Shown: positions 6,543 to 13,060 of the stretch, one piece after another
How positions within the stretch are numbered: position 1 is the first letter of the stretch
Layout: each line of letters starts with the position of its first letter
DNA from: a virus
Length of the DNA: 35,777 nucleotides
Strand: one strand, 5' to 3'
Virus record (IMG/VR): IMGVR_UViG_3300037119_005203
Location: 1 to 35,777 of that record
The notes under the pieces: generated by a model
What the model was told of the DNA's origin: nothing
Database searches by the model: none
The model's input: the letters and a program-made list of their open reading frames with translations, nothing else
Program-made: the position numbers and the translations under genes

Positions 6543-6824
6543 ATGACACGCAAGAAATCTCTTCCCAACTATCGCATCCGCGTCAGTGAGGACAACGGGC
6601 GCGGTCTAACCTATATAACCCGCTATGACGGCCGCGTCTCCTACATCAGCGCCAGCGAGACGCCGCTAGCACTATCCAATCTTGTCCAGAGTCGCGCCGC
6701 CGAACTCCGCTTTGCGCTGGAGGACGTCACGTTGCCCAACGTCGCTGCCGCCATCGTGCGGCAGACGCTGGGCGAGATGTGGAAGAATAACCCAGCTCAG
6801 TGCCCGAAAGTCGAAGTCCTGTAA
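6543..6824 (+). CDS. Small phage protein, 93 residues
   Basis: It starts three bases after AAAGGAGATCA at 6529-6539. The N-terminus is basic (MTRKKSLPNYRIRV), followed by beta-type segments and then a helical half (LVQSRAAELRFALEDV). It may be a small nucleic-acid or protein binder. Its neighbours are equally small, and it carries no recognisable motif. Confidence 0.72.
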   Translation: MTRKKSLPNYRIRVSEDNGRGLTYITRYDGRVSYISASETPLALSNLVQSRAAELRFALEDVTLPNVAAAIVRQTLGEMWKNNPAQCPKVEVL

Positions 6825-6851
6825 AACGTACCCTCAAAGGAGATCAAAACC

Positions 6852-6923
6852 ATGAACGATTATCTATTCGCCTCCATCATCATGCTCGTCGGCGTTTTCT
6901 TCATCACCGCTTATCTCGTCTAG
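6852..6923 (+). CDS. Membrane micro-protein, 23 residues
   Basis: A full copy of the strong binding site AAAGGAGATCA (6836-6846) sits at ideal distance before an ATG that encodes only 23 residues. After MNDY the whole peptide is hydrophobic (L, F, I, V and A), enough for one membrane span. The binding site matches those of the longer neighbours, so I take the ORF to be translated. The next gene starts five bases after the stop. Its function is unknown; it may work together with the exported protein that follows. Confidence 0.6.
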   Translation: MNDYLFASIIMLVGVFFITAYLV

Positions 6924-6928
6924 GGAGA

Positions 6929-7180
6929 ATGGCGATGCTGAAGCTCCTCATCATCACGCCGCTGGTCATGATCGCGCCAGCGGCTGCGCAAAGAATGCCG
7001 GAGATACCGGACGAGCAAACCAAGGTTCTAGCGCTCAAGCTGGCCTATGAACTCAACGGCAGGAGCATGGTGCGCTGGGGTTCGATCGACCTCAGCCGCA
7101 ACCAGCCGGTCGAGCTGGAGCTGCCGCCATTGCCGAAAGGCCCGCTCGAAAAGAACCGCCTCAACCCGACCCGCCCATAA
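6929..7180 (+). CDS. Small exported protein with signal peptide, 83 residues
   Basis: The start is ATG 6929 or the in-frame ATG 6935 (MLKLLII); a GGGAG binding site at 6923-6927 sits very close to the first. Residues about 3-20 form a typical signal peptide (short basic start, hydrophobic core, then APAAA before Q), so the mature protein would be about 62 residues in the periplasm. The mature part ends Pro-rich (ELPPLPKGPLEKNRLNP). Exported early phage proteins can modify the envelope, but the sequence does not show the role. Confidence 0.68.
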   Translation: MAMLKLLIITPLVMIAPAAAQRMPEIPDEQTKVLALKLAYELNGRSMVRWGSIDLSRNQPVELELPPLPKGPLEKNRLNPTRP

Positions 7181-7193
7181 AGGAGAACATTCA

Positions 7194-7469
7194 ATGACAA
7201 AATTCAAGGTTCACTTCGAAGCATCCGCCGCCATCGGCATCGAACTCGAATTCGAGGCCGAGAATCGCGACGAGGCCGAGCGACTCGGCGAGGAATGGCT
7301 TGAGAACAACGAGCGCAAGCTGCGTGACGTCGCCGACGATCTGTTCGTGGTCAGTGACATTACGGCGCAGGCTTATGGCGATAGAGTAACAATGCCGATC
7401 ACTCACGCTTTCACGTCGGCCGACGAGGAAGGCTTTGAATTGGTCGACGTCTGGGAAGACCTAACCTAA
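7194..7469 (+). CDS. Small acidic protein, 91 residues
   Basis: The ATG at 7194 follows AAAGGAGAACATTCA. The product is strongly acidic, with a beta-helix-beta pattern: KFKVHFEASAAIGIELEFEAENRDEAE, then a helix (EEWLENNERKLRDVADDL) and a final beta section. Small acidic phage proteins sometimes mimic DNA or bind host enzymes; this is only a possibility. A GC-rich hairpin follows the gene. Confidence 0.72.
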   Translation: MTKFKVHFEASAAIGIELEFEAENRDEAERLGEEWLENNERKLRDVADDLFVVSDITAQAYGDRVTMPITHAFTSADEEGFELVDVWEDLT

Positions 7470-7482
7470 GCGTTGCAAAAAA

Positions 7483-7512
7483 GGGCGCGGCGGGATCACC
7501 CACGCCGCGCCC
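7483..7512. other. GC-rich hairpin; possible leftward terminator
   Basis: GGGCGCGGCG and CGCCGCGCCC form a perfect 10-bp stem. Six A residues precede it on the plus strand, so as a standard intrinsic terminator it reads leftward. After it on the plus strand comes only AAATG. It could still slow or protect the rightward transcript. Confidence 0.6.
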
Positions 7513-7528
7513 AAATGTCCCTCGCGTC

Positions 7529-7539
7529 AAAGGAGATCA
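7529..7539 (+). promoter_or_regulatory. Orphan ribosome-binding cassette
   Basis: AAAGGAGATCA occurs here exactly as in front of eight genes, but no start codon follows at ribosome-binding distance. A 12-codon ORF starts at 7579 and stops inside the GGGCTTAGCCC element. Either a gene has been lost from behind this cassette or the sequence has a second role. Confidence 0.6.
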
Positions 7540-7609
7540 AGCCAAAAGCGCGAGCAACGATCTGATATAACCTGACCGATGCCGAAATGGCAACCTGTCT
7601 GTCTCAAAA

Positions 7610-7625
7610 GGGCTTAGCCCGGAAG
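7610..7625 (+). repeat. GGGCTTAGCCC-GGAAGG element, copy 5
   Basis: The same hairpin core is followed by GGAAGG, about 12 bases before the ATG at 7637. This copy lies about 6 kb from the others, yet keeps the core exactly. Confidence 0.75.
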
Positions 7626-7636
7626 GAACCCCAACC

Positions 7637-7804
7637 ATGCAATATGTTGTCGTGATACCCGATAGAGTGATCGGTCCGTTTGCGAGCGAGGACGACGCCC
7701 GCGCCTTTATCGATGTCATGTTCCGATCGGATGACGATAGCGACGGCAACGAGGGCGTCTACATCAGTCTGACGTGGTCAATCAAACCGCTAGAGACGCC
7801 ATGA
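7637..7804 (+). CDS. Small acidic protein, 55 residues
   Basis: The ATG follows the GGAAGG of the repeated hairpin element. The product starts with a strand (QYVVVIPDRVIGPF), continues as a helix and an Asp-rich loop (residues 31-36), and ends in a strand. Its stop overlaps the ATG of the HTH gene (ATGA at 7801-7804). The pairing with a DNA-binding protein hints at an accessory role. No family is recognised. Confidence 0.65.
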   Translation: MQYVVVIPDRVIGPFASEDDARAFIDVMFRSDDDSDGNEGVYISLTWSIKPLETP

Positions 7805-8049
7805 AGCCTCATGACCTCGATGATTTTTTCCCGATGGACGAGGCAGGCTATCGGACGGCCATGGACGTGCTCGGGCTTCAAGTCAACGAGGCCGGGCGGT
7901 TCTTTGGCGTCGACAACCGCGCAGCGCGGCGTTGGGCGGCGGGCAAAATGCCCGTGCCCGATCATGTCGCGATGTTGATTGCATTAATGCTGCTTGATGA
8001 AATATCACCAGAGGAGGCGCGAGCTTTAGCAAGGCTCGGCAGCTTCTAA
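7801..8049 (+). CDS. Helix-turn-helix protein, 82 residues
   Basis: The start is the coupled ATG at 7801. Residues about 18-55 read as an XRE-like helix-turn-helix: LGLQVNEAGRFFGVDNRAARRWAAGK, where VNEAGRFFGVD is the first helix and turn and NRAARRWAAGK the recognition helix. A long helix at the C-terminus could form a dimer. Proteins of this size act as phage or plasmid repressors or transcription modulators. The binding site cannot be deduced; the palindromes at 430-444 and 600-615 are candidates, but nothing links them directly. Confidence 0.78.
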   Translation: MKPHDLDDFFPMDEAGYRTAMDVLGLQVNEAGRFFGVDNRAARRWAAGKMPVPDHVAMLIALMLLDEISPEEARALARLGSF

Positions 8050-8072
8050 ATTTTTCAAAGGAGATCAAAATT

Positions 8073-8459
8073 ATGAGCCCGAACAAATCGACCGCCAAGG
8101 TGCTATCGATCCGGCAGCCTTGGGCAACTCTCATTGTTGCCGGCATCAAACCGGTTGAGAACCGAAGCTGGCCGACGCGATATCGTGGACCGCTTTACAT
8201 TCATGCCAGCTCGCGATTTGACGACGAGCCGATCGCCTCGATCGAGCAGCGGCTTCGCATCAGTATAGCGAACGGGTTGCCGACCGGCGGCATCATTGGA
8301 ATTGTCGACCTTGTCGATTGCGTCGAAACGCATCCGAGCCGGTTCTATGCGCGCGGCCACTGGGCGTTCGTTCTAGCCAACCCGCGGCGGGTAAAATTTC
8401 ACGCCATGCGAGGTCAGCTTGGCCTCTTCAGTCCGCCGCAAGAACTCGTATTAACCTGA
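8073..8459 (+). CDS. ASCH-domain protein, 128 residues
   Basis: The protein opens with the ASCH signature LSIRQPWATLIVAGIKPVEN, with W, E and R residues (NRSWPTRYRG) and the following strand PLYIHAS. ASCH domains have the PUA-like beta-barrel fold and bind RNA or act as small nucleases or amidohydrolases; phage copies are common. Its binding site is AAAGGAGATCA at 8057-8067. The last 46 bases overlap the end of the convergent minus-strand gene 8414-8851, so transcription from both sides would collide here. It closes the rightward early region. Confidence 0.88.
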   Translation: MSPNKSTAKVLSIRQPWATLIVAGIKPVENRSWPTRYRGPLYIHASSRFDDEPIASIEQRLRISIANGLPTGGIIGIVDLVDCVETHPSRFYARGHWAFVLANPRRVKFHAMRGQLGLFSPPQELVLT

Positions 8460-8851
8460 TCGATTAATTCCGACAATGTGGCGGCGGTCCGCAGATCAAT
8501 GAACGGATCGCCGCCAACGCCATGACACTGCACATAGCAGCGCATCCGCAACGGCGCCAGCGCGCGTGCCGCGCTCGCCAGCGGCTTCGGATTCGTTGAG
8601 CAATACCATCCAGCGATCACCACCAGCTCGGTAACGTTGCCGATGCACGTCACCCAAGCCGGCATCCTTTCGAGCGCGCTGCGGTCGAGCGCGTCGACGT
8701 CAATACACCAACGCAAGCGCGGACATTGATCCATGATCGCCAGCATCAGACCAGAGCCCGCGCAGATCAGCGCCGCACGCTCCCCTCGATCAAAATCCAC
8801 AGGCTCAATTTGGTAGCAACGCGAAATGAACCCGACGCTATCCTCGGTCAT
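8414..8851 (-). CDS. Unknown protein of the ABC-GNAT cassette, 145 residues
   Basis: The gene begins in an ATGA overlap with the ABC-ATPase/GNAT gene upstream and overlaps the ASCH gene tail to tail. The sequence alternates hydrophobic strands and helices like a small Rossmann-type alpha/beta domain: RAALICAGSGLMLAIMD, WCIDVDALDR, VTCIGNVTELVVIAGW. It has eight Cys residues, some in strand-like surroundings. I do not recognise the family. Its fixed position after a ParB-like and an ABC-GNAT gene suggests a shared pathway, possibly DNA modification or a nucleotide/amino-acid derivative. Confidence 0.75.
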   Translation of the reverse strand: MTEDSVGFISRCYQIEPVDFDRGERAALICAGSGLMLAIMDQCPRLRWCIDVDALDRSALERMPAWVTCIGNVTELVVIAGWYCSTNPKPLASAARALAPLRMRCYVQCHGVGGDPFIDLRTAATLSELIDQVNTSSCGGLKRPS

Positions 8852-9984
8852 GCCGCCACAGCAACCTCGCGGTTGAGCAGGGCGGCGGCGGTATCGCGAT
8901 CCATTCTCGGCCCGATATATTCGAAGCTGGCGGTGACACGGTTGGTGGCGTGCGCCATCTTCTGGCCCGCTGGATTGGTGCCGGTCGGATTGATCTTAGG
9001 CGCGCGCGTCATCCGCCAAGCCGGATCGCGTCGCGCGCCTGCGATCTCTGCCGGGTGACCGGTATTACGAAACGCGCGATAGCCGAGCCCCACCCACATT
9101 GAACCCAGCGATGTGATCATCTGGTTGCCGATGCCGACGCCCTGGAAGTCCGGCAGCACCACCGAGCGGTGGCCGCGAAACGCCTTGCTGCCCGGTAGCC
9201 GTCCAACGAACGGCAGGTAGGAATGAAACGCGACCGGGCGGCCGTCGATAAAGCCAACGAAGCAGATCGCCGAGCTGGCTAGCGCCGGCGTCAAATAGTG
9301 ATGGTGTGCGAAAAGCTGCCACGCCGTGTGATGCACCCTGGCAATTTCAAGCTGGATCGATGGTCGTCCCCGAAGTGACCTCCAAGCGAACGAATTGTCC
9401 GCAGGCGTGTAAACCCAGTCCGGATCTAGCCATTCGAGCACGTCATCATGGCACGTCACCGCGACGAACTTGCCGCCGCGACGCCGCACCGTTTTGGCAA
9501 CCGCCGCGCTGCCGATCTGGCCGACCGTTCGATCAACCACCGACGTGAATTCGTCGAATACGCAGAGCGCCGGCTTTTCGGCGAGCGCCCGCGCCAGCGT
9601 GGCGCGGAATTGCTCACCGTTCGACAGCACGTGGTGTGGCCGAAGCCATGCCGGCGGCGTCGAGAAGCCGACCGACGAGAGCAGCATGGTGATATCCTTG
9701 ATCGGCATACCTTTCGGAAAGCCGTCGACGATCGATCGGCCAGTAGGCCACTCAAAGCCGGTGGTATAGGCGTCGGGAAATAGCTCACGGGCAACCGTCG
9801 TCTTGCCGCAGCCCGAGGGGCCGTACACCAACCCGATATGCCAGTCCTTGGCGTCGAGCGGCAGGTTGACCGACCATTGCAGCTCGGCGCGCTGCGTCGG
9901 CGCAATGTCGAACAGGCCTTCGAGCTGCTGCACCCGGATGGTGCGTTCGATCGGCACGGTCCGCGTAATGATCTGATGGGTCAT
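8848..9984 (-). CDS. ABC-type ATPase fused to a GNAT acyltransferase domain (COG2401 type), 378 residues
   Basis: Residues about 30-200 are a soluble ABC ATPase: Walker A GPSGCGKT (55-62), signature LSNGEQ (120-125), Walker B CVFDE (141-145) and switch His H179. Residues about 210-330 match a GNAT fold, with the acyl-CoA loop pattern Q-G-V-G-I-G (281-286) after strand SVVLPDF and an HHHYLTP segment near 227-233. COG2401 is defined as an ABC-type ATPase fused to a predicted acetyltransferase. There are no membrane helices, so it is not a transporter. Phage Mu Mom, which modifies adenine in DNA, also belongs to the acyltransferase superfamily, so a role in modifying DNA or a small molecule is possible. 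It is coupled to the genes on both sides. Confidence 0.85.
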   Translation of the reverse strand: MTHQIITRTVPIERTIRVQQLEGLFDIAPTQRAELQWSVNLPLDAKDWHIGLVYGPSGCGKTTVARELFPDAYTTGFEWPTGRSIVDGFPKGMPIKDITMLLSSVGFSTPPAWLRPHHVLSNGEQFRATLARALAEKPALCVFDEFTSVVDRTVGQIGSAAVAKTVRRRGGKFVAVTCHDDVLEWLDPDWVYTPADNSFAWRSLRGRPSIQLEIARVHHTAWQLFAHHHYLTPALASSAICFVGFIDGRPVAFHSYLPFVGRLPGSKAFRGHRSVVLPDFQGVGIGNQMITSLGSMWVGLGYRAFRNTGHPAEIAGARRDPAWRMTRAPKINPTGTNPAGQKMAHATNRVTASFEYIGPRMDRDTAAALLNREVAVAA

Positions 9985-10544
9985 GCGATCAATGCCCGGC
10001 AGGGAATCCCTTCACGCTCCAGCAGCTCCATGATTCTGACCTGCTCGGTTTCAGCCTCGCACTCAATCAACACCTGAAAGATGTTGGTGATCGACGGCAG
10101 CGGTTTCGGAGCGGGAGGTATCAACCGCGCCATATCCTGCTGTGAAAACCCCAATTCGGAAACATCGACGCACAGCGCCTGCAATTCGCTCAGCTCGACC
10201 GCCAGGATGCCGTCATCCCATTCCGAATTCTGCGTCACCTTGTTGTCCAATAGCGCGAACCGCCGACACTGTTGCGGCGTCCAGCCACGTGCCACCACCA
10301 CGTCGGCCTCGCTCCAGCCCTCGGCCAACATCGCCTGCAACCGCCCGTGACCGGCGATCAACTCGCCGTCCTCACGCACCAGCAGCGGAAACGGCTGTCC
10401 GAACTCGCGCAGGCTGGCACGCAATTGTTCGATTTGTTTGGCGGGATGCCGCCGGGCGTTTTTCGGGTTGCCGCGAATCCGCGACAGTGACCAGTTCTCG
10501 GTCGTGATCGGAATCGCATCTGAAACGTCGGGCTGCTGATTCAT
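9981..10544 (-). CDS. ParB/Srx-like nuclease-fold protein, 187 residues
   Basis: Residues 15-105 match the ParB N-terminal domain: an opening strand and SRIRGNPKNARRHPAKQIEQL, LREFGQPFPLLV, and the nucleotide-binding box ELIAGHGRL (GHGR at 65-68). The following ALLDNKVTQNSEW is usual in phage ParB-like proteins that accompany DNA methyltransferases or modification enzymes. ParB proper hydrolyses CTP; phage versions may act as nucleases or DNA-binding subunits. It leads the leftward cassette and overlaps the ABC-GNAT start by four bases. The divergent gene at 10569 begins only 24 bases away, so control signals must lie within the coding ends. Confidence 0.85.
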   Translation of the reverse strand: MNQQPDVSDAIPITTENWSLSRIRGNPKNARRHPAKQIEQLRASLREFGQPFPLLVREDGELIAGHGRLQAMLAEGWSEADVVVARGWTPQQCRRFALLDNKVTQNSEWDDGILAVELSELQALCVDVSELGFSQQDMARLIPPAPKPLPSITNIFQVLIECEAETEQVRIMELLEREGIPCRALIA

Positions 10545-10568
10545 AGGGCTTGATCCAAAGGGAGCAGA

Positions 10569-10778
10569 ATGACCATGCGAAACCCGAACAAGAACTGGAA
10601 TTGCGACAGCGACAAATGCCGGTACGGCGGCGGCGAGGTGCGGGTATATTCGATCAGCGACGTCTATCTGCTACTCTGCAATATCTGCTGGGTCCACGAG
10701 AACTCCCGCCGCCGAACGCGCGGCCGGGACACCGTGAAATGGAACTGCGCCGAGGTCTATAAACCGGAGGACAAATGA
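10569..10778 (+). CDS. Small zinc-ribbon-like protein, 69 residues
   Basis: The start follows GGGAGCAGAATGACC; an internal ATG two codons on is an alternative. The product has C-x4-C near the N-terminus (NCDSDKC) and C-x2-C near the middle (LLCNICW), plus a C near the end (KWNCAEVY), consistent with one zinc site. The rest is basic and could bind nucleic acid. It is divergent from the ParB-like gene. No further family can be named. Confidence 0.7.
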   Translation: MTMRNPNKNWNCDSDKCRYGGGEVRVYSISDVYLLLCNICWVHENSRRRTRGRDTVKWNCAEVYKPEDK

Positions 10779-11411
10779 ATGCCAAAGCAATCATCCCCTG
10801 ACATCGTGACACCGCTACCCGCCTATGCAGACCCCAACTTCAAATACAACGAGAAAACGATGAGCTATCACCGCATTCGAGATGCAGCGGCGACACCGTC
10901 ACCCTCCACTGACGGCGATTGGCCCCCTCAGTTTGAGCTTATGAAGCTAGAAGCTCAGGCCCCAAGCGGAAAGTGGGTTCCAATATTTTCAGGGCAACTG
11001 GAATGGATGGCACAGCAGGGTCACCCGGTTCGCGCGATTGAGGCCCCCGATGCAACGGCGACACTGACAGATCGTGTCAAGGCGCTAGAGGCAGCGCTGC
11101 ATGACGCCTTTATGGCTATGTGCGCGCATCGAGACAGGCCAGATGATGAGGTGTTCCAAGACGCGATTGATGCTCTCGGGCTAGCCTCAAGCGGTGTTGC
11201 CCAAACACCGACACCGCGCAACAATGTCACATTAGCGCCGCACGAGCTGGAGGCGATGCGCGAACTGGTCGCCTATACGCGCGCCATGTCCCACGTACTC
11301 ACTGACAAAAGCGGCGATACACTCGCGGTCAAGCTGAAGAACTACGCGCAAATGATCGAGGACGTCATCACTCGGATTGAACTCGATCATCAGTGCCCCG
11401 ATACCAAATAG
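10779..11411 (+). CDS. Phage protein with coiled-coil middle, 210 residues
   Basis: The ATG directly follows the stop of the small zinc-ribbon gene, with GGAGGAC just upstream. The N-terminal 60 residues are Pro- and polar-rich. Residues about 90-125 form an amphipathic helix (LTDRVKALEAALHDAF) and a second helical block covers 150-205. A similar LEAAL-type helix occurs in the minus-strand gene 14134-14439. It may be a late-early accessory protein. Its 3' end overlaps the small minus-strand membrane gene 11390-11488. Confidence 0.72.
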   Translation: MPKQSSPDIVTPLPAYADPNFKYNEKTMSYHRIRDAAATPSPSTDGDWPPQFELMKLEAQAPSGKWVPIFSGQLEWMAQQGHPVRAIEAPDATATLTDRVKALEAALHDAFMAMCAHRDRPDDEVFQDAIDALGLASSGVAQTPTPRNNVTLAPHELEAMRELVAYTRAMSHVLTDKSGDTLAVKLKNYAQMIEDVITRIELDHQCPDTK

Positions 11412-11488
11412 GACCCAAGCAGTATCACCAGCACGATCGCCGCGACGCCCAAAATACAGGGCAGATCGCGGCGATCGAATGGTGTCAT
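11390..11488 (-). CDS. Single-span membrane protein, 32 residues
   Basis: This short ORF starts in an ATGA overlap with the end of the Pro-rich gene 11485-11901. Its N-terminus is basic (MTPFDRRDLPC) and residues about 11-29 are an unbroken hydrophobic helix (ILGVAAIVLVILLGSYLV), followed by SGH. The coupling and the clean topology argue for a real gene. It would insert with the basic end inside. It is the last gene of the leftward 17.9-11.4 kb operon region, and its end overlaps the convergent gene 10779-11411. The function is unknown. Confidence 0.6.
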   Translation of the reverse strand: MTPFDRRDLPCILGVAAIVLVILLGSYLVSGH

Positions 11489-11901
11489 GCGGTGGTCTTA
11501 GGCCCAGCCTCGCCTTCGCCCGGTATTTTCACCCACACCCAGCGGTTCAACTGCGGCGACCACGCCCAGACCCAATGGCCATCCTCCTGCTCAGGCGGCT
11601 TTACCGGTGGTGGTTCGGTCGGCCATGGCGGCTGCGGTCCCGGTCCGCCGATATCAACATAGGGCGGGAACGGGTTGGCGATCGGGTGCTCCGGGTGAAT
11701 CGGGCTCCAGTTCGGTGGCCGCGTGCCGCCGCCGGGCACCTGCGCCCATGGCGGGGAATAGCCTGGATCGACCGGACCGCCGCCGCCCCACCATGGATCA
11801 CCGGGGAGAGCGATCGGATGCGACGGCCGCGGTGCGTTGGGATCGGCCGCCATGCCGATCACGGTGATGGTCTCGCCGGGTCGCACTGTAATGATGGACA
11901 T
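11485..11901 (-). CDS. Pro/Gly-rich protein, 138 residues
   Basis: A beta-type start (MSIITVRPGETITVIGM) is followed by about 90 residues dominated by Pro, Gly and Trp (for example ALPGDPWWGGGGPVDPGY), with repeated HPI and PPP motifs. It closes with a WVWAWSPQLNRWVWVKIPG segment. This layout recurs in phages of Rhizobiales as a hypothetical protein. It may be an extended structural or wall-related polypeptide. A promoter-like AT-rich region with operator half-sites lies just upstream (11957-12035), so it may have its own promoter. Confidence 0.72.
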   Translation of the reverse strand: MSIITVRPGETITVIGMAADPNAPRPSHPIALPGDPWWGGGGPVDPGYSPPWAQVPGGGTRPPNWSPIHPEHPIANPFPPYVDIGGPGPQPPWPTEPPPVKPPEQEDGHWVWAWSPQLNRWVWVKIPGEGEAGPKTTA

Positions 11902-11956
11902 CGCGCTTCCTTTCGTTGTTTGCGTTGTTGAGGATAGGCTGTGAATAGCTGCCAGC

Positions 11957-12035
11957 GATGCTTATGGGCGCGGCAAGATGATAAGCCGCCCCTATAGCAC
12001 CCCGTTGCGCTCGAAAATATTACTCGAAATATAAC
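11957..12035 (-). promoter_or_regulatory. Operator-like inverted repeat and AT-rich promoter region
   Basis: ATGCTTAT (11958-11965) and ATAAGC within GATGATAAGC (11977-11986) form an inverted repeat. The second arm contains the 9-mer ATGATAAGC seen at three other control sites. An AT-rich stretch with CTCGAAAATAT and CTCGAAATATA in tandem (12010-12033) lies just upstream for leftward transcription, and TATAGG at about 11992-11997 could be a -10 box. This probably controls 11485-11901 and 11390-11488. Confidence 0.45.
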
Positions 12036-12060
12036 TGATGATGAGAGGTCAAGCTTCGCC

Positions 12061-12080
12061 CCACCGGCGGGCGCCGGTGG
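12061..12080. other. 8-bp perfect hairpin downstream of the HTH gene
   Basis: CCACCGGC and GCCGGTGG pair perfectly around GGGC. It lies about 120 bases beyond the end of 12202-12396 in the leftward direction and has no T tract. It may slow transcription or protect the 3' end of the leftward message. The surrounding 12036-12201 has no convincing gene. Confidence 0.5.
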
Positions 12081-12201
12081 CGGGTTGCGGACCTAGCCGC
12101 CGTGATCGAACCGTTCGGCTGAATACAGAGCTGCACAGCGGCAGTTGGTCTCCGACCTATCCCATCACACCAGCGGGCGCGCCGCCGGAACATGCGGGAA
12201 C

Positions 12202-12396
12202 CTACACCTCGGCGCGGGGCCGGCGCAAGGGGTCTTGCGGCCTGCGGTTGATGCCCTCCTCGGTGGCGGTTTTCGAGACATAGGCCGGCGACACCGCGCA
12301 ACGCTCAGCGATGGCGGCGACCGGCAGCTTGGCACGATACAGCTGGATCACCCGCTGGCGCCTGGACGCCTCGAACTGCCGTGGTCGCTTTGACAT
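12202..12396 (-). CDS. Helix-turn-helix DNA-binding protein, 64 residues
   Basis: I chose the ATG at 12396 (MSKRPRQFEASRRQRV). Residues about 15-50 form a clear helix-turn-helix of the resolvase/transposase type: RVIQLYRAKLPVAAIAERCAVSPAYVSK, with PVAAIAERC and SPAYVSKTATEEG as the two helices. The tail is Arg- and Pro-rich. It overlaps the end of the ORF 12305-12505 by 92 bases in another frame. It probably acts as a small regulator within the leftward operon, next to the NusG-like gene. Confidence 0.68.
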   Translation of the reverse strand: MSKRPRQFEASRRQRVIQLYRAKLPVAAIAERCAVSPAYVSKTATEEGINRRPQDPLRRPRAEV

Positions 12397-12505
12397 GGCG
12401 CTTGCCGAACTGGCGGTTGAATCGCTTGATGGTCTCCAGGCGCTGCGACTTGGCGAGCCGGCGCGCACGCTGTTCGAGCTGGCGCTGTTCCCGTGGCCCC
12501 ATCAT
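12305..12505 (-). CDS. Basic helical protein, 66 residues, overlapping the HTH gene
   Basis: This ORF starts in the ATGATGG overlap with the stop of the NusG-like gene, so translational coupling is likely. The first 40 residues are one strongly basic helix (MMGPREQRQLEQRARRLAKS...KRFNRQFGKRH) suited to RNA or DNA binding. The last 25 residues lie over the HTH gene and look like a frame shadow. The true product may therefore be the basic helix with a non-conserved tail, or the two ORFs may once have been one. Confidence 0.5.
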   Translation of the reverse strand: MMGPREQRQLEQRARRLAKSQRLETIKRFNRQFGKRHVKATTAVRGVQAPAGDPAVSCQAAGRRHR

Positions 12506-13029
12506 GCCGCGACCACCATGGTCGGCGGCAAGGTGTGCCGGATCATGCCGAACAGCACCTCTATCCTGCCCTTGGCGTCAATCCGATCCACCGGGGCCAC
12601 CAGCCCGGTATAGATCCCGCCATCGTCCACCCTCACCCGGTCGCCGAGATGGAAGCTCGACGCGAACCGGCGGCGGCGCTGGCTGGCCAGGAAGTCGCAT
12701 TGGATCTCCTGCTGCTTGGCGAAGATCGCGTTGACCGCCGCCTCCGGCAGCGTCACCGGCGCGTTGTCGATGGTGCGCAGCAGGTCGCGCACGCCGCGCA
12801 GCCGTTTCAGCTGATCGCTATCGCGCAGCCCGACCTGCCGGATAAAGCCGTAACTTGGGAACATCGGCCGCGCTACCAGCCGGGTCACTGGATGGCCGTG
12901 GCGAATCCTGCCCGTCCGGATGCGGCGGCGGATCACCGGGGTGAACATTTCGAGGCCAAGCAGATGAAGACGCCAGACGGTGGGAATTTCCTGTTGCGGT
13001 TCGGTCAGCACCACCAGCCAAAGCGTCAT
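12502..13029 (-). CDS. NusG/RfaH-like transcription factor, 175 residues
   Basis: I chose the ATG at 13029 (MTLWLVVLT), which has AAAGGGGTGCCG as binding site. The N-terminal part matches the NGN domain: WLVVLTEPQQEIPTVWRLHLLGLEMFTPV, basic RRRIRTGRIRHG, then VARPMFPSYGFI. A KOW-type barrel follows near residues 125-160 (FHLGDRVRVDDGGIYTGLVAPVDRI). NusG paralogues such as RfaH and LoaP keep RNA polymerase from pausing or terminating on long operons. In a phage it most likely promotes read-through of long leftward or late transcripts. A short coupled ORF and a hairpin with a T tract lie just upstream, which might regulate it. Confidence 0.85.
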   Translation of the reverse strand: MTLWLVVLTEPQQEIPTVWRLHLLGLEMFTPVIRRRIRTGRIRHGHPVTRLVARPMFPSYGFIRQVGLRDSDQLKRLRGVRDLLRTIDNAPVTLPEAAVNAIFAKQQEIQCDFLASQRRRRFASSFHLGDRVRVDDGGIYTGLVAPVDRIDAKGRIEVLFGMIRHTLPPTMVVAA

Positions 13030-13060
13030 CGGCACCCCTTTGCTGCTATGGCTGGTAGGG

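Noticed and set aside
7579-7617. 12-codon leader-peptide ORF ending inside the GGGCTTAGCCC element
   Set aside because: No binding site at proper distance and no similar ORF before the other copies of the element.
12020-12301. 93-residue minus-strand ORF downstream of the HTH gene
   Set aside because: Arg/His-rich shadow over the HTH gene and a hairpin region, with no binding site.
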